64,000 nucleotides of DNA, from assembly GCF_000384115.1 (NCBI RefSeq), contig NZ_KB913029.1, positions 3,385,057 through 3,449,056 on the forward strand, in the 5' to 3' direction. Shown here piece after piece: positions 35,309 through 43,669 of this stretch. Under the pieces are notes generated by a model. It ran no database searches. It saw only the letters and a list, made by a program, of their open reading frames with translations, and was not told the DNA's origin. The stretch is from Sporichthya polymorpha DSM 43042. Its GTDB lineage: Bacteria; Actinomycetota; Actinomycetes; Sporichthyales; Sporichthyaceae. Position numbers and translations under genes: made by a program. The first letter of the stretch is position 1, and each line of letters opens with the position of its first letter.

Positions 35309-36252
35309 GTGCGGGTGCTCCATCCGTTGTGCAGGGCGGCGCGCACGGCGAGACCGATGTCCCGGGTGCCGGCGCGCGGGTTGGTGGACAGCTCGAAGTC
35401 GCAGTAGCCGGTGCGGCCGTCGTCGAGGATCACCTCGCACAGGGAGTCGACCCAGACCACCCCGTGGTTGCCGGTGACCACGCCGTCGACGACCGTGCAC
35501 CGCGCCGACAGTGACGACCCGTCAGCCAGCGTCCAGTACACCTCGCCGCCGCGGTGGGTGAGGGCGTCGACCTCCATGTAGGCGAGGACGTCGACGTTCG
35601 TCGCGAGCACCAGTTCACCGTCGCGGACGACGTACCCGATCTGGACGACGCTGTTGTCGGCCGCGTGCCAGGCCATCGAGCCGAACGAGAGCTCGGGGCC
35701 GATCGTCCCCGAGACCCAGCGGTGGGACAACAGCTGGTCCCAGCGGCGCGGACCCCACGAGTGGTCGCGGTGGCAGAGGCCGTCGATCTCGTAGCTGCGG
35801 CCCTGCAGCACCGCCGTCCCGCGCACCCGGCCGGAGGTCTCGTAGTGGTGCTTGGCGAAGTCCTCGACCATCGACCCACCGGAGGGGAAGAAGTCGGTGA
35901 GGTCGTAGAAGTTCTCCATCACGAGGTCGAGCGCGAGCCCGTCCTCCTTCACGCGCAGGCGCGGCCGGCCGTCCTCGACGTCCCACGTACTGCCGCCGGC
36001 GCGGAAGCCGCGTGGCGTGTCGGGGGCGAGCAGGGGGACGCGCTCGACGCGGCGGTACCGCGCCTCGCGGTCGAAGACGAAGCAGCACAGCGCGGAGGTG
36101 TCCTGGGGGACCTCCTGCCCGATCCGGTGCACGCCGCCCACACCGGCCGCCGGGTCGAACCAGTGCAGGAAGACGCTCTCCTGCCACCAGGGATCGGAGC
36201 CGGGCGTGTGGTTGCCCTCGTCCTCAGACGTGTACCGCAACCCGCCGCCCAT
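35305..36252 (-). CDS. CrtC-like / DUF7064-7065-type lipocalin-fold protein
   Basis: 315 residues, beta-rich. The motif GLCHRDHSWGPRRW (about residues 160-175) is characteristic of proteins related to hydroxyneurosporene synthase CrtC and AttH, which fold as two lipocalin-like halves binding lipids or polyenes. No signal peptide. The start at 36252 overlaps the membrane-protein gene by 29 nt, and its stop overlaps the swivel-protein start. The operon therefore couples a hydrophobic-ligand-binding fold to a phosphotransfer domain. Family assignment is by motif, function open. Confidence 0.72.
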   Translation of the reverse strand: MGGGLRYTSEDEGNHTPGSDPWWQESVFLHWFDPAAGVGGVHRIGQEVPQDTSALCCFVFDREARYRRVERVPLLAPDTPRGFRAGGSTWDVEDGRPRLRVKEDGLALDLVMENFYDLTDFFPSGGSMVEDFAKHHYETSGRVRGTAVLQGRSYEIDGLCHRDHSWGPRRWDQLLSHRWVSGTIGPELSFGSMAWHAADNSVVQIGYVVRDGELVLATNVDVLAYMEVDALTHRGGEVYWTLADGSSLSARCTVVDGVVTGNHGVVWVDSLCEVILDDGRTGYCDFELSTNPRAGTRDIGLAVRAALHNGWSTRT

Positions 36253-36955
36253 CGGCCGGCACCTCCTCGCCGCGGTCGGTGTCGATGGCGCGGACCGTGG
36301 CCCACCACATGACGAACATCCAGACGAAGAAGTCGACGGCCACGACCCAGAACCCGACGATGCCGTTCCACGCGAACGGACCGTCCTTGAAGAACGGCGT
36401 CAGCACCCCGAGCGTCAGTCCGAGCGCGCAGTACAGGTTCAGGTAGCCGATCCAGCGTGGGTACACCGCGCCGTCCCCGGAGAGCACCACGGTTGCGATC
36501 GCCATGTTCTGGAACACCGCCGGCGCGACCGCGCCGAGGATGAAGAACCACGCCATCGCGTTCATCGTCGACACGACGTCGTCGCTGCTGCCGTCGTAGA
36601 AGGAGATCGCGAGCCAGATGGCCGCGGCGATCTGGATGCCGAGGACACCGACGGCGCCGCTGAGCAGCTGAGCCCAGGTCATGACCGGCCGGGCGGTGCC
36701 CTCGATCCGGCGCAGCTGGCCGGCGATCGCGACGGTCGGGAAGACGAACACCGCCCCGCCGAAGAAGAACATCGCCGCCGCGATCCGGACGTTGTCCTGG
36801 TCGCGGAAGTTGTTCGCCAGCTCCTCGAACGACCCGTCGGGGGAGAACGGCGGGACCCACCCCGCCACCGCGAACGCGCCGCCCACGAGGACGAAGAACA
36901 GCCCGGTCAGATGGATGCACAGCTTCTGCGCGAACACATTCGGCCCCATAGCCAT
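36224..36955 (-). CDS. six-helix membrane protein of unknown function
   Basis: 243 residues with six clear hydrophobic segments (about 14-36, 52-76, 87-112, 123-147, 160-180, 193-216) and short loops. The ATG at 36955 directly precedes the first helix; upstream codons form a structured leader instead. I recognise no transporter motif. It is first in an operon with the CrtC-like and PEP-swivel genes, so it may be the membrane part of that system. Short polar loops and one D/E-rich segment are the only other features. Confidence 0.78.
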   Translation of the reverse strand: MAMGPNVFAQKLCIHLTGLFFVLVGGAFAVAGWVPPFSPDGSFEELANNFRDQDNVRIAAAMFFFGGAVFVFPTVAIAGQLRRIEGTARPVMTWAQLLSGAVGVLGIQIAAAIWLAISFYDGSSDDVVSTMNAMAWFFILGAVAPAVFQNMAIATVVLSGDGAVYPRWIGYLNLYCALGLTLGVLTPFFKDGPFAWNGIVGFWVVAVDFFVWMFVMWWATVRAIDTDRGEEVPADGRRVAVHV

Positions 36956-36968
36956 GCCCAACCTCCGT

Positions 36969-37041
36969 GGGATGACGTCCCGCAGGGGGTCCGTGTCAGC
37001 CCCCGGGCGGGCTGACAAGCGCCCGCAGGGGACGTCATCCC
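36969..37041 (-). promoter_or_regulatory. nested hairpins in the leader of the membrane-protein operon
   Basis: Outer arms GGGATGACGTCCC (36969-36981) and GGGACGTCATCCC (37029-37041) pair perfectly over 13 bp. Inside them GTCAGCCC and GGGCTGAC (36995-37002, 37009-37016) make an 8-bp hairpin. The element ends 14 nt before the start codon at 36955. It may be a transcript leader controlling translation, or a cruciform operator. Confidence 0.55.
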
Positions 37042-37051
37042 GCGGGCGTTT

Positions 37052-37087
37052 CTGTAACGGACTTTCAGTATTGAACATCCGCTACAG
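37052..37087. promoter_or_regulatory. operator-like palindrome upstream of the membrane-protein operon
   Basis: CTGTAACGGA and TCCGCTACAG are 10-bp arms with one mismatch around the core TTTCAGTATTGAAC. The core matches 16 of 19 bases of a motif at 50785-50803 upstream of the ABC importer operon. It lies upstream of the nested leader and probably covers the promoter. Confidence 0.55.
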
Positions 37088-37123
37088 ATAGTCCAGACCC
37101 GGTGTCCGACAGACGGGGGCGAG

Positions 37124-37867
37124 CTACGGCGCGAGGGCCTGGGCGAGGACCTCCTCGGCGGCGGCGCGGGAGCCGGCGAGGTGGAGCCGGGGGTCGTCGA
37201 GGACGGTCCGGCCCCAGATCAGGAGGAGCAGCGCCTCCGCGGGACCGGCGACGTCGGCGTCGATCTCGGCCGGCGGGCCGGACGCCGTGCCGTCCCCGGC
37301 GAACACGACGGGCGCGCCCTCGTCCGGGATCAGGCGCAGAGTTCGGGCCAGCGGCGGGATCCGGCCGAGGGAGACCTGGCGCGGGAAGAACATCTCGGCG
37401 ACCTCGTGGACGCCGGCGACGGCGAGCGCGGGATCGAGCGGGCCAGGCGTGCCCTGGGAGGCCTCGGCGTCCCAACGGTGCACCGCGGTCTCGAGAGCCT
37501 GACGCCGCAGCCAGAACGCGACGCTCTTGTCCCGGCCGAACGACCAGCACGGGGTCTGCGGGTCGGCGGCCGCGAGGGTCTCGTGGAGGGCGTCCGCGCC
37601 TTCGCGGAACCAGGCGACGATCGCGTCCCGGTCCGGGGGCAGGTCGGGCTCCTCGATCGGCCCGGGTCCGGTGACGATGGCGCCGCGGGCCCAGCGGTGG
37701 ATCCCGCCGAGGTGCGCGGTCAGTGCGGTGAGGTTCCAGTCGGGGCAGGCCGGGACGGGGGCGTCGAGGTCGCCGGTCTCCAGGACGCGCGCGAATGCCT
37801 CGGCCTCCGCGCGGAAGAACGGAACGAACTGCTCAGGCGTCATGCCGTCAACGTAGGGCTGTGTCAT
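37124..37867 (-). CDS. maleylpyruvate-isomerase-family mycothiol-dependent enzyme
   Basis: 247 residues. EAFARVLETGDLDAPVPACPDWNLTALTAHLGGIHRWA is the DinB-like MDMPI N-terminal domain with its metal His, and AFWLRRQALETAVHRWDAE is the second metal site. The C-terminal MDMPI domain follows. Such enzymes use mycothiol for isomerisation or detoxification. ATG 37867 coincides with the start codon of the divergent MFS gene; an internal ATG at 37843 would separate them. Confidence 0.85.
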   Translation of the reverse strand: MTQPYVDGMTPEQFVPFFRAEAEAFARVLETGDLDAPVPACPDWNLTALTAHLGGIHRWARGAIVTGPGPIEEPDLPPDRDAIVAWFREGADALHETLAAADPQTPCWSFGRDKSVAFWLRRQALETAVHRWDAEASQGTPGPLDPALAVAGVHEVAEMFFPRQVSLGRIPPLARTLRLIPDEGAPVVFAGDGTASGPPAEIDADVAGPAEALLLLIWGRTVLDDPRLHLAGSRAAAEEVLAQALAP

Positions 37868-39389
37868 GGTGAGAGCGATGGAACCGCCCGCCGACCGCCG
37901 TGTCGAGAGGTCCGGCCCGGAACGTGTCCTGACGCCTGCCCTGGTCGCGGCCTGCCTGGGCTACTTCATGGTCATCCTCGACACGACGATCGTGAACGTC
38001 GCGCTGCCGCCGATCCGCGACGACCTCGACACCGACCTCGCCGGCCTGCAGTGGGTGGTCGACAGTTATCTCGTCGTCCTCGCGGCGGGGATCCTCACCG
38101 GGGGCGCGCTCTGCGACCGGTACACCGCGCGGACGGTGTTCCGCGTCGGCATCGCGCTGTTCACCCTCGCCTCGCTCGCCTGCGGGCTCGCACCGACGAC
38201 GGGGACGCTGATCGGCGCCCGGGCGCTGCAGGGTGCGGCGTCGGCGTTGTGCGTGCCGTCCTCGCTCGCCCTGGTCCGCGCCGGGTACGCCGACCCCGGC
38301 CTGCGCCGGCGGGCGATCGGGCTGTGGGCGTTGATCGCCGCCTTCGGCGCGGCCGCCGGCCCCGTCGTCGGCGGCCTCGGCGTCGAGGTGTGGTCGTGGC
38401 GGTCGGTGTTCCTGGCCAATGTGCCGTTCGGACTGCTCGTGCTCGCGCTGACCGCCCGTCACGTCCCGCGCGGGCAGGGCATCCCGCGGGCGCTGGACCT
38501 GACCGGGCAACTGCTCGCCGTCGTCACCCTGGGCGCCCTGGCCGTCGCGCTGATCGAGGGTGCGCACGCGGGGATCGAGCCGGTCGTCGTCGCGGCCGCC
38601 GCCGTGTTCGTCGTGGGCGCGCTGGCGTTCCTCGCGGTGGAGACCCGGGTCCCCGAGCCGATGCTGCCGCTGCACCTGTTCCGCGAACCGGCGGTCGCGG
38701 GTGGCGCGGTCATCGGCGTCCTCATCAACTTCGGGTTCTACGGCCCGCTGTTCGTCCTGACGCTGTACTTCCAGAACGAGCGGGGGATGTCTCCGTTGGA
38801 GGCGGGCTTCGCGCTGCTGCCCCAGGTCGCGGGGATCATCCCCGGCGCGGCGACGTCCGCCCGTTGGAGCGCCCGCGCCGGCGGCCCGACGGGCACCGCG
38901 TGCCTCGGCATGTTCCTCACCGGGACCGGCATCGCCGCGACGATGCTCGCCGGCGACGTCCCCTACGCCGTGCTGGTCCTGACGTTGACGGTCACCGGCA
39001 TCGGCATGGGCCTGACGATGCCCGCCGTCACCGCGGCCCTGACCGACGCCGTGCCGGTGCACCACGCGGGTCTCGCGGCCGGCGTCATCAACGCCTCGCG
39101 GCAGACCGGCAGCGTCGTCGGCATCGCGGTGCTCGGCGGGCTCGTCGGCGCCGGCGACGAGGCCGTCCTGCAGCTGCGGTACGCGCTCGGCGTCGCGGGG
39201 CTCGCGTTCTTCGTCGCGGTGATCCTGGCCGCCACGTGTCTGCACCGGTCCGCCAAACTGGAGGCATGGTCTCCCGCCCCGCCCCCACCACCCGCGCCCT
39301 CGGTCCCGATTTCGAGGCCCCCGTCGACGACCGGTTCTTCGAGGACTATCCCGTCGGAGTCGCCTTCACCTACGGCTCCCTCGGGCTGA
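37866..39389 (+). CDS. MFS transporter, DHA2/EmrB-QacA-like
   Basis: 507 residues. About 14 hydrophobic segments, with LDTTIVNVALPPIRDDL in helix 1 and the motif GGALCDRYTARTVF between helices 2 and 3, mark a drug:H+ antiporter-2. The last 40 residues are Pro/Ser-rich and encoded over the start of the MaoC gene. ATG 37866 or 37878 could be used. Substrate unknown; efflux of toxic intermediates is plausible near catabolic genes. Confidence 0.9.
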   Translation: MVRAMEPPADRRVERSGPERVLTPALVAACLGYFMVILDTTIVNVALPPIRDDLDTDLAGLQWVVDSYLVVLAAGILTGGALCDRYTARTVFRVGIALFTLASLACGLAPTTGTLIGARALQGAASALCVPSSLALVRAGYADPGLRRRAIGLWALIAAFGAAAGPVVGGLGVEVWSWRSVFLANVPFGLLVLALTARHVPRGQGIPRALDLTGQLLAVVTLGALAVALIEGAHAGIEPVVVAAAAVFVVGALAFLAVETRVPEPMLPLHLFREPAVAGGAVIGVLINFGFYGPLFVLTLYFQNERGMSPLEAGFALLPQVAGIIPGAATSARWSARAGGPTGTACLGMFLTGTGIAATMLAGDVPYAVLVLTLTVTGIGMGLTMPAVTAALTDAVPVHHAGLAAGVINASRQTGSVVGIAVLGGLVGAGDEAVLQLRYALGVAGLAFFVAVILAATCLHRSAKLEAWSPAPPPPPAPSVPISRPPSTTGSSRTIPSESPSPTAPSG

Positions 39390-39772
39390 CCGAGGACGAG
39401 ATCGTCGAGTACGCGATGCGCTTCGACCCGCAGGCGATCCACATCGACCCGGACTACGCGAAGCGCGGCCCGTTCGGCGGCATCATCGCGAGCGGATGGC
39501 ACACGTCCGGCCTGTGCATGCGGATGTTCGCCGACCACTACCTGACGCACAACGCGAGCCTGGCGTCGCCGGGTGTCGACGAGATCCGCTGGCCCGCGCC
39601 CGTCCGCCCCGGCGACGAGCTCCGCCTGCGCGTGACGACGACCGAGGCCCGTCCGTCCCGCTCCAAGCCCGACCGCGGCCTGATCTTCAGCTTCGGCGAG
39701 CTGCTCAATCAGGACGACGTCGTCGTCATGTCGATGAAGGCGATGAACATGGTCGCCCGCCGCCCCGCCTGA
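39266..39772 (+). CDS. MaoC-family dehydratase
   Basis: 168 residues, a single hotdog domain. YAMRFDPQAIHIDPDYAKRGPFGG in split form contains the Asp and His of R-specific enoyl-CoA hydratases, followed by IASGWHTSGLCMRMF. It starts with ATG 39266 inside the end of the MFS gene, a 124-nt overlap in a different frame. The reaction is hydration of a 2-enoyl thioester. A terminator follows. Confidence 0.9.
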   Translation: MVSRPAPTTRALGPDFEAPVDDRFFEDYPVGVAFTYGSLGLTEDEIVEYAMRFDPQAIHIDPDYAKRGPFGGIIASGWHTSGLCMRMFADHYLTHNASLASPGVDEIRWPAPVRPGDELRLRVTTTEARPSRSKPDRGLIFSFGELLNQDDVVVMSMKAMNMVARRPA

Positions 39773-39785
39773 CCGATCGGTTGTG

Positions 39786-39836
39786 AAAAAAGGGTGACAC
39801 CCCTTACTGCGCAGTAAGGGGTGTCGCCCCTTTTTT
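39786..39836. terminator. bidirectional terminator, same type as 11589-11636
   Basis: GGGTGACACCCCTTACTGC and GCAGTAAGGGGTGTCGCCC form a 19-bp stem with one G-T wobble and no real loop. It is flanked by A-rich sequence on the left and T6 on the right. It lies between the convergent MaoC and flavoprotein genes. The stem shares over 30 bases with the first copy. Confidence 0.85.
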
Positions 39837-39846
39837 CGCAAGGGGG

Positions 39847-41094
39847 TCAGCGGCGTTTGCGGCCGAGGATCGCGGCGGCCTCGGTGGCCATGTCGCGGAC
39901 GATCTTCCCGGCGGGTTCGACGGAGTCGATGATCTCGCTCGACTCCGAGCCGGCGAGCAGGCACATCTCGTCGAAGTCGCCCTCGGACAGGCGCGTCGGG
40001 ATGATGACGCTGAACTTCGGCATCGCGTAGGGGATGCCGCCCGGGACGGTCCACGGCATCAGGCGCGCCGTGCCGACGAACGGGGCCGGCGGCGGGGGCA
40101 CCGGGATCTGATCCTCCTTGCCCTTCCACTCCGTCAGGACGCGGTTGACGATCGAGCGCGTGTAGGCGTGGGGGAACTCGGGGCCGAAGATCGCGGTCGG
40201 GGTCGTCTCGCTCCAGCCGTCCTTCACCGCGATGACGCGGCGCATGTATTCGGGGTGGGCGAAGGATTCCTTGCTGACGGCGAAGCGGGTCCCGACCCAG
40301 CCGCCGTCGGCGCCCTCGGACAGCGCGTTCGCGAGCGTCCGCCCGTCCGCGATGCCACCGGAGCCGAGGACGAGGACGTCCTTCGGCACCGCCTTGCGCA
40401 CCATCGGGACGAGCTCGGAACGGTGCAGCGGGTCGCCGTCCTGGAAGCCGCGCACGTGCCCGCCGCCCTGCTTGCCCTGGGCGATGAGAACCTCGGCGCC
40501 GTACTCCACGGCCTCGAGCGCACCCGCGACGCTACCGACCTGCGCCCACTGCGGGATGCCGGCGGCCTTGAGCTTCTGGACCCACCGCGCCTCGGGCTTG
40601 GTCCAGTACCAGACGACGAAGTCGACCTTCTCCTCGATGACGACGTCGATGTGCAGGTCGTTGACCGACCATGTCGCGTTCCGCGCCATGTGCTCGTCGT
40701 CGGCCTCGTAGCCGGGGGAGTACAGCGTGGTGTTCGCGAGCGGGAAGTAGACGAAGTCGACGCCGAACGGGCCCTTGGTCAGCGCGCGAGTCTCCTGGAT
40801 CTGCTTGCGCATCCCCTCCGCCGTCTCGGGCATCGGCCCGAGGCAGCCGAGTCCGCCCGCGTTGGTGACGGCGGCCGCCAGTTCGGGCGTCGCGTAGAAC
40901 GCCATCCCGGCGTTCACGATCGGGTACGTAATGCCGTACTGCTGCGTGAGCCGGGTCCGCAAGGACGCGGGGCGCCGGGCCGACCCCGTCGTGGGCGCGG
41001 CCGCGGCGGCACCCGGCCCCAGCAGCCCGGCCCCGGTGCCCAGGCCGGCGCCGCCGATCAATGACAGGAGTCGACGTCGTCCGATCTCACCCAT
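39847..41094 (-). CDS. Tat-exported nitronate-monooxygenase-like flavoprotein
   Basis: 415 residues. MGEIGRRRLLSLIGGAGLG is a twin-arginine signal. The mature part has the FMN barrel of nitronate monooxygenase/2-nitropropane dioxygenase: YPIVNAGMAFYATPELAAAVTNAGGLGCLG in split form, AGALEAVEYGAEVLIAQGKQGGGH, LVLGSGGIADGRTLANAL and GGWVGTRFAVSKES. Most relatives are cytoplasmic; export of a folded flavoprotein fits Tat. An inverted repeat precedes it. Start ATG 41094 was preferred over the upstream ATG. Confidence 0.87.
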   Translation of the reverse strand: MGEIGRRRLLSLIGGAGLGTGAGLLGPGAAAAAPTTGSARRPASLRTRLTQQYGITYPIVNAGMAFYATPELAAAVTNAGGLGCLGPMPETAEGMRKQIQETRALTKGPFGVDFVYFPLANTTLYSPGYEADDEHMARNATWSVNDLHIDVVIEEKVDFVVWYWTKPEARWVQKLKAAGIPQWAQVGSVAGALEAVEYGAEVLIAQGKQGGGHVRGFQDGDPLHRSELVPMVRKAVPKDVLVLGSGGIADGRTLANALSEGADGGWVGTRFAVSKESFAHPEYMRRVIAVKDGWSETTPTAIFGPEFPHAYTRSIVNRVLTEWKGKEDQIPVPPPPAPFVGTARLMPWTVPGGIPYAMPKFSVIIPTRLSEGDFDEMCLLAGSESSEIIDSVEPAGKIVRDMATEAAAILGRKRR

Positions 41095-41121
41095 GGCGCC
41101 TCCCGCCGGGCAGACGTGACA

Positions 41122-41142
41122 CACCAAACCGCGTAGTTGGTG
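41122..41142. promoter_or_regulatory. inverted repeat before the exported flavoprotein gene
   Basis: CACCAA and TTGGTG, 6-bp arms spaced by 9 nt, lie 28 nt upstream of the flavoprotein start and 32 nt past the PaaX stop. A binding site for PaaX or another repressor is possible. Confidence 0.4.
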
Positions 41143-41173
41143 CGATCTGCGTATCGAATCCGCGGGCGGCGGG

Positions 41174-42130
41174 TCATGTCAAGAGGGCGCGGGCCGCGGC
41201 GAAGCGGCCGGCGTACGCCGGATCGACCGGCGCGGCCTCCAGTCCGGCAACCGCGCAGACGCGCTGCACGTGCGCGTCCGCGGGCTCGGCGAGCGACGCG
41301 TAGCAGGTCGCCGCGACCGCGTACGCCTGCTCGCCGATCCAGCCCGTGGGCCACAGCTCCGCGGGCAGCTCGGGCTCGCGGAGCACGACACGGCGGTAGG
41401 CGTGCACGAGCAGAGTGCGCGTCAGAAACGCGTCCTCGGGGTCCATGTCCGGCGGTGTTCCTTCGTCCAGCGCGGCGAGCGAGTCCGCGAGCGGGCCGAA
41501 GCGGCGCAGGAACGCCTTCCACGCCGGCTCGAGCTCACGCAGGCCACCGGTCAGTGCCCGCGCCAGGTCCTTGGTCGAGCGGCCGCCCGGGGCGACCTCG
41601 CCGCGGAAGACCGCGACGTGGTCGGCCAGGCCGAGGTCGGCGAGCAGCTGCTGCAGCTCCTCGGTCCGGTCGAGGGGGCAGACGTGCACCGGCGGGTTGA
41701 GCGAGCCGAAACCGAGCCAGGCGAGCTGCTGGCGCAGCGCCGTCCGCTCGCCCGTCGGCAGGCCCGGCGACTCGACCGCGACCGTCCACCGGCCGTCCCA
41801 CGGCGTCGCGGTGCGGGGGTGGTAGATCCGGCGGTCCGCCTCGCGGAACTCGTTCCGGGCGGCGGGGGCGATCGAGTAGAAGCTCAGGCGCCCGTCGCGC
41901 CGGTTTCCGACCAGACCGTCGGTGACGAGCCGCTGCAGCGACGTCCGGACGAGCCGGTCGTTGATGCCGAGCGGCTCGACCAGACGCGACAGCGTCCCCA
42001 GCCACACCTCGCCCCCGCGCGGGGCGACGGAGTCACCGAAGATCGTGACCAGGAGCGAGCGCGCGCTGGCGTCCGGTTCGCGGCGGAACCGTCGAACCAG
42101 CAGCGCGCAACGATCCTGAGCTTCCGTCAT
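41174..42130 (-). CDS. PaaX-family transcriptional regulator
   Basis: 318 residues. Winged helix LLVTIFGDSVAPRGGEVWLGTLSRLVEPLGINDRLVRTSLQRL in split form, then the PaaX core PWDGRWTVAVESP and the C-terminal PaaX domain DAFLTRTLLVHAYRRVVLREPELPAELWP. PaaX represses phenylacetate degradation and responds to phenylacetyl-CoA; here it follows an acyl-CoA ligase gene with no gap, so it probably senses that ligase's product. It may also control the downstream flavoprotein. Confidence 0.92.
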   Translation of the reverse strand: MTEAQDRCALLVRRFRREPDASARSLLVTIFGDSVAPRGGEVWLGTLSRLVEPLGINDRLVRTSLQRLVTDGLVGNRRDGRLSFYSIAPAARNEFREADRRIYHPRTATPWDGRWTVAVESPGLPTGERTALRQQLAWLGFGSLNPPVHVCPLDRTEELQQLLADLGLADHVAVFRGEVAPGGRSTKDLARALTGGLRELEPAWKAFLRRFGPLADSLAALDEGTPPDMDPEDAFLTRTLLVHAYRRVVLREPELPAELWPTGWIGEQAYAVAATCYASLAEPADAHVQRVCAVAGLEAAPVDPAYAGRFAAARALLT

Positions 42131-43669
42131 TCAGTTCACCTGGCGTCCGCCCTGCTCCTTCCAGTACGGCTCGCGCAGTTTGAACTTCTGGATCTTGCCG
42201 GTCGCGGTGCGGGGGATCTCCTTTCGGAACTCCACCGACGTCGGCGCCTTGTAGCCGGCGAGGCGCTCCTTGCAGTGCGCGATCAGCTCGGCCTCGGTGA
42301 CGTCCGCATCCGGCGCGAGGACGACGAGCGCCTTGATGGTCTCGCCCCACTTCTCCGACGGGACGCCGATGATCGCGACCTCCGCCACCGCGGGGTGCGA
42401 GAAGAGCGTGTCCTCGACCTCGATCGAGTTCACGTTCTCGCCCCCGGTGATGATGATGTCCTTCTTGCGATCGCCGATCGTGAGGTAGCCGGCCTCGTCC
42501 ATCGAGCCGCCGTCGCCGGTGTGGAACCAGCCGTCCTCGATGGCCTCGGCCGTCGCGTCGGGGTTGCGCCAGTACCCGGCCATGACGACGTTCGAGCGCG
42601 CCAGCACCTCGCCGTCGTCGGAGATCCGCAGCTTGACGCCCAGGGCCGGCTTGCCGGCGCGGGACATCTTGCGCGCCTTCTCCTCGCCGGGCGCGTCGTC
42701 GTCCGCGGGGTCGGGGACGTTGACGGTCAGCAGCGGCGCGGTCTCGGTGAGGCCGTAGATCTGGTTGAACTCCCAGCCGAGCTCGTCGCCGATGCGCTGG
42801 ATAGTCCGCGACGGCGGGGGAGCGCCGGCCACGACGATCCGGACCTGGTCGCGGCCCGGCACCGGGTCGAACTCGGGCGCCGCGTCGAGCGTCGCCGCCC
42901 AGACCGCGGGGGCGCCGCACATGATCGTGACGCCGTGCTTCTCCACCCGGCGCAGGATCTCGCCGCCGTCGATCTTGCGGATGACGACGTTGGTCGCGCC
43001 CAGGCCCACGGTCGCGTACGGCATGCCCCAGCCGTTGCAGTGGAACATCGGCAGGGTGTGCATGAGGACGTCGCGCTCGTAGAGGCGGACGTGCATCGAG
43101 AATGTCACCGCGTTGATCCAGATGTTGCGGTGCGTCAGCTGGACGCCCTTCGGCGAGGCGGTGGTGCCCGAGGTGTAGTTGATCGTGGCGGTCGCGTCCT
43201 CGTCGGGCGCGGCCCACGGGCGCGGCTCGACGCCGAAGCGCAGAACCGACTCGCTCTCCTCACCGAGGACGAAGCGGTGCCGTGCGCCCTTCACGTCCTT
43301 GAGGTCGGCGTCCAGTTCCGGGTCCACGAACAGGACGTCGGCCTCGGAGTGGTCGACGATGAACTGCACCTCGTGCGGCCGCAGCCGGAAGTTGATGGGG
43401 ACGCAGATCCGCCCGGTACCGGGCACCGCGTGCAGGAGCTCCTGCAGCCGCGCCGAGTTGTGGCTGACGACCGCGACGCGCGCCCCGGGCTCGACGTCCA
43501 GCGCGTCCAGACCCGCCTGCCACGCCCGCACCCGCTCGCCGAATTGACGGTAGGTCGTGGTCGCCACCGGGGCCGCGGGCTGGTCGGGTTCGTCGACGAT
43601 CGCGGTGGAGTCCCCGAAGGCGGTCACAGCCCGGTCGAGGAAGTCGGACACGATCAGGGGAACGCGCAT
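42131..43669 (-). CDS. acyl-CoA synthetase (AMP-forming, fadD-like)
   Basis: 512 residues. NYTSGTTASPKGVQLTHRN, MFHCNGWGMPY, YGLTETAPLLTVN, WFHTGDGGSMDEAGYLTIGDRKKDIIITGGENV in split form, and PRTATGKIQKFKLR are all present. The similarity is to medium-chain/aryl acid ligases. Directly followed by the PaaX gene, and divergent from the LLM gene with a perfect 10-bp palindrome CGTCCGGACG at 43721. Its substrate is likely an aromatic or cyclic acid but this is inference. Confidence 0.93.
   Translation of the reverse strand: MRVPLIVSDFLDRAVTAFGDSTAIVDEPDQPAAPVATTTYRQFGERVRAWQAGLDALDVEPGARVAVVSHNSARLQELLHAVPGTGRICVPINFRLRPHEVQFIVDHSEADVLFVDPELDADLKDVKGARHRFVLGEESESVLRFGVEPRPWAAPDEDATATINYTSGTTASPKGVQLTHRNIWINAVTFSMHVRLYERDVLMHTLPMFHCNGWGMPYATVGLGATNVVIRKIDGGEILRRVEKHGVTIMCGAPAVWAATLDAAPEFDPVPGRDQVRIVVAGAPPPSRTIQRIGDELGWEFNQIYGLTETAPLLTVNVPDPADDDAPGEEKARKMSRAGKPALGVKLRISDDGEVLARSNVVMAGYWRNPDATAEAIEDGWFHTGDGGSMDEAGYLTIGDRKKDIIITGGENVNSIEVEDTLFSHPAVAEVAIIGVPSEKWGETIKALVVLAPDADVTEAELIAHCKERLAGYKAPTSVEFRKEIPRTATGKIQKFKLREPYWKEQGGRQVN

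Noticed and set aside
36969-37041. A known riboswitch
   Set aside because: The pairing is simple nested stems with no conserved core that I recognise from a known class.
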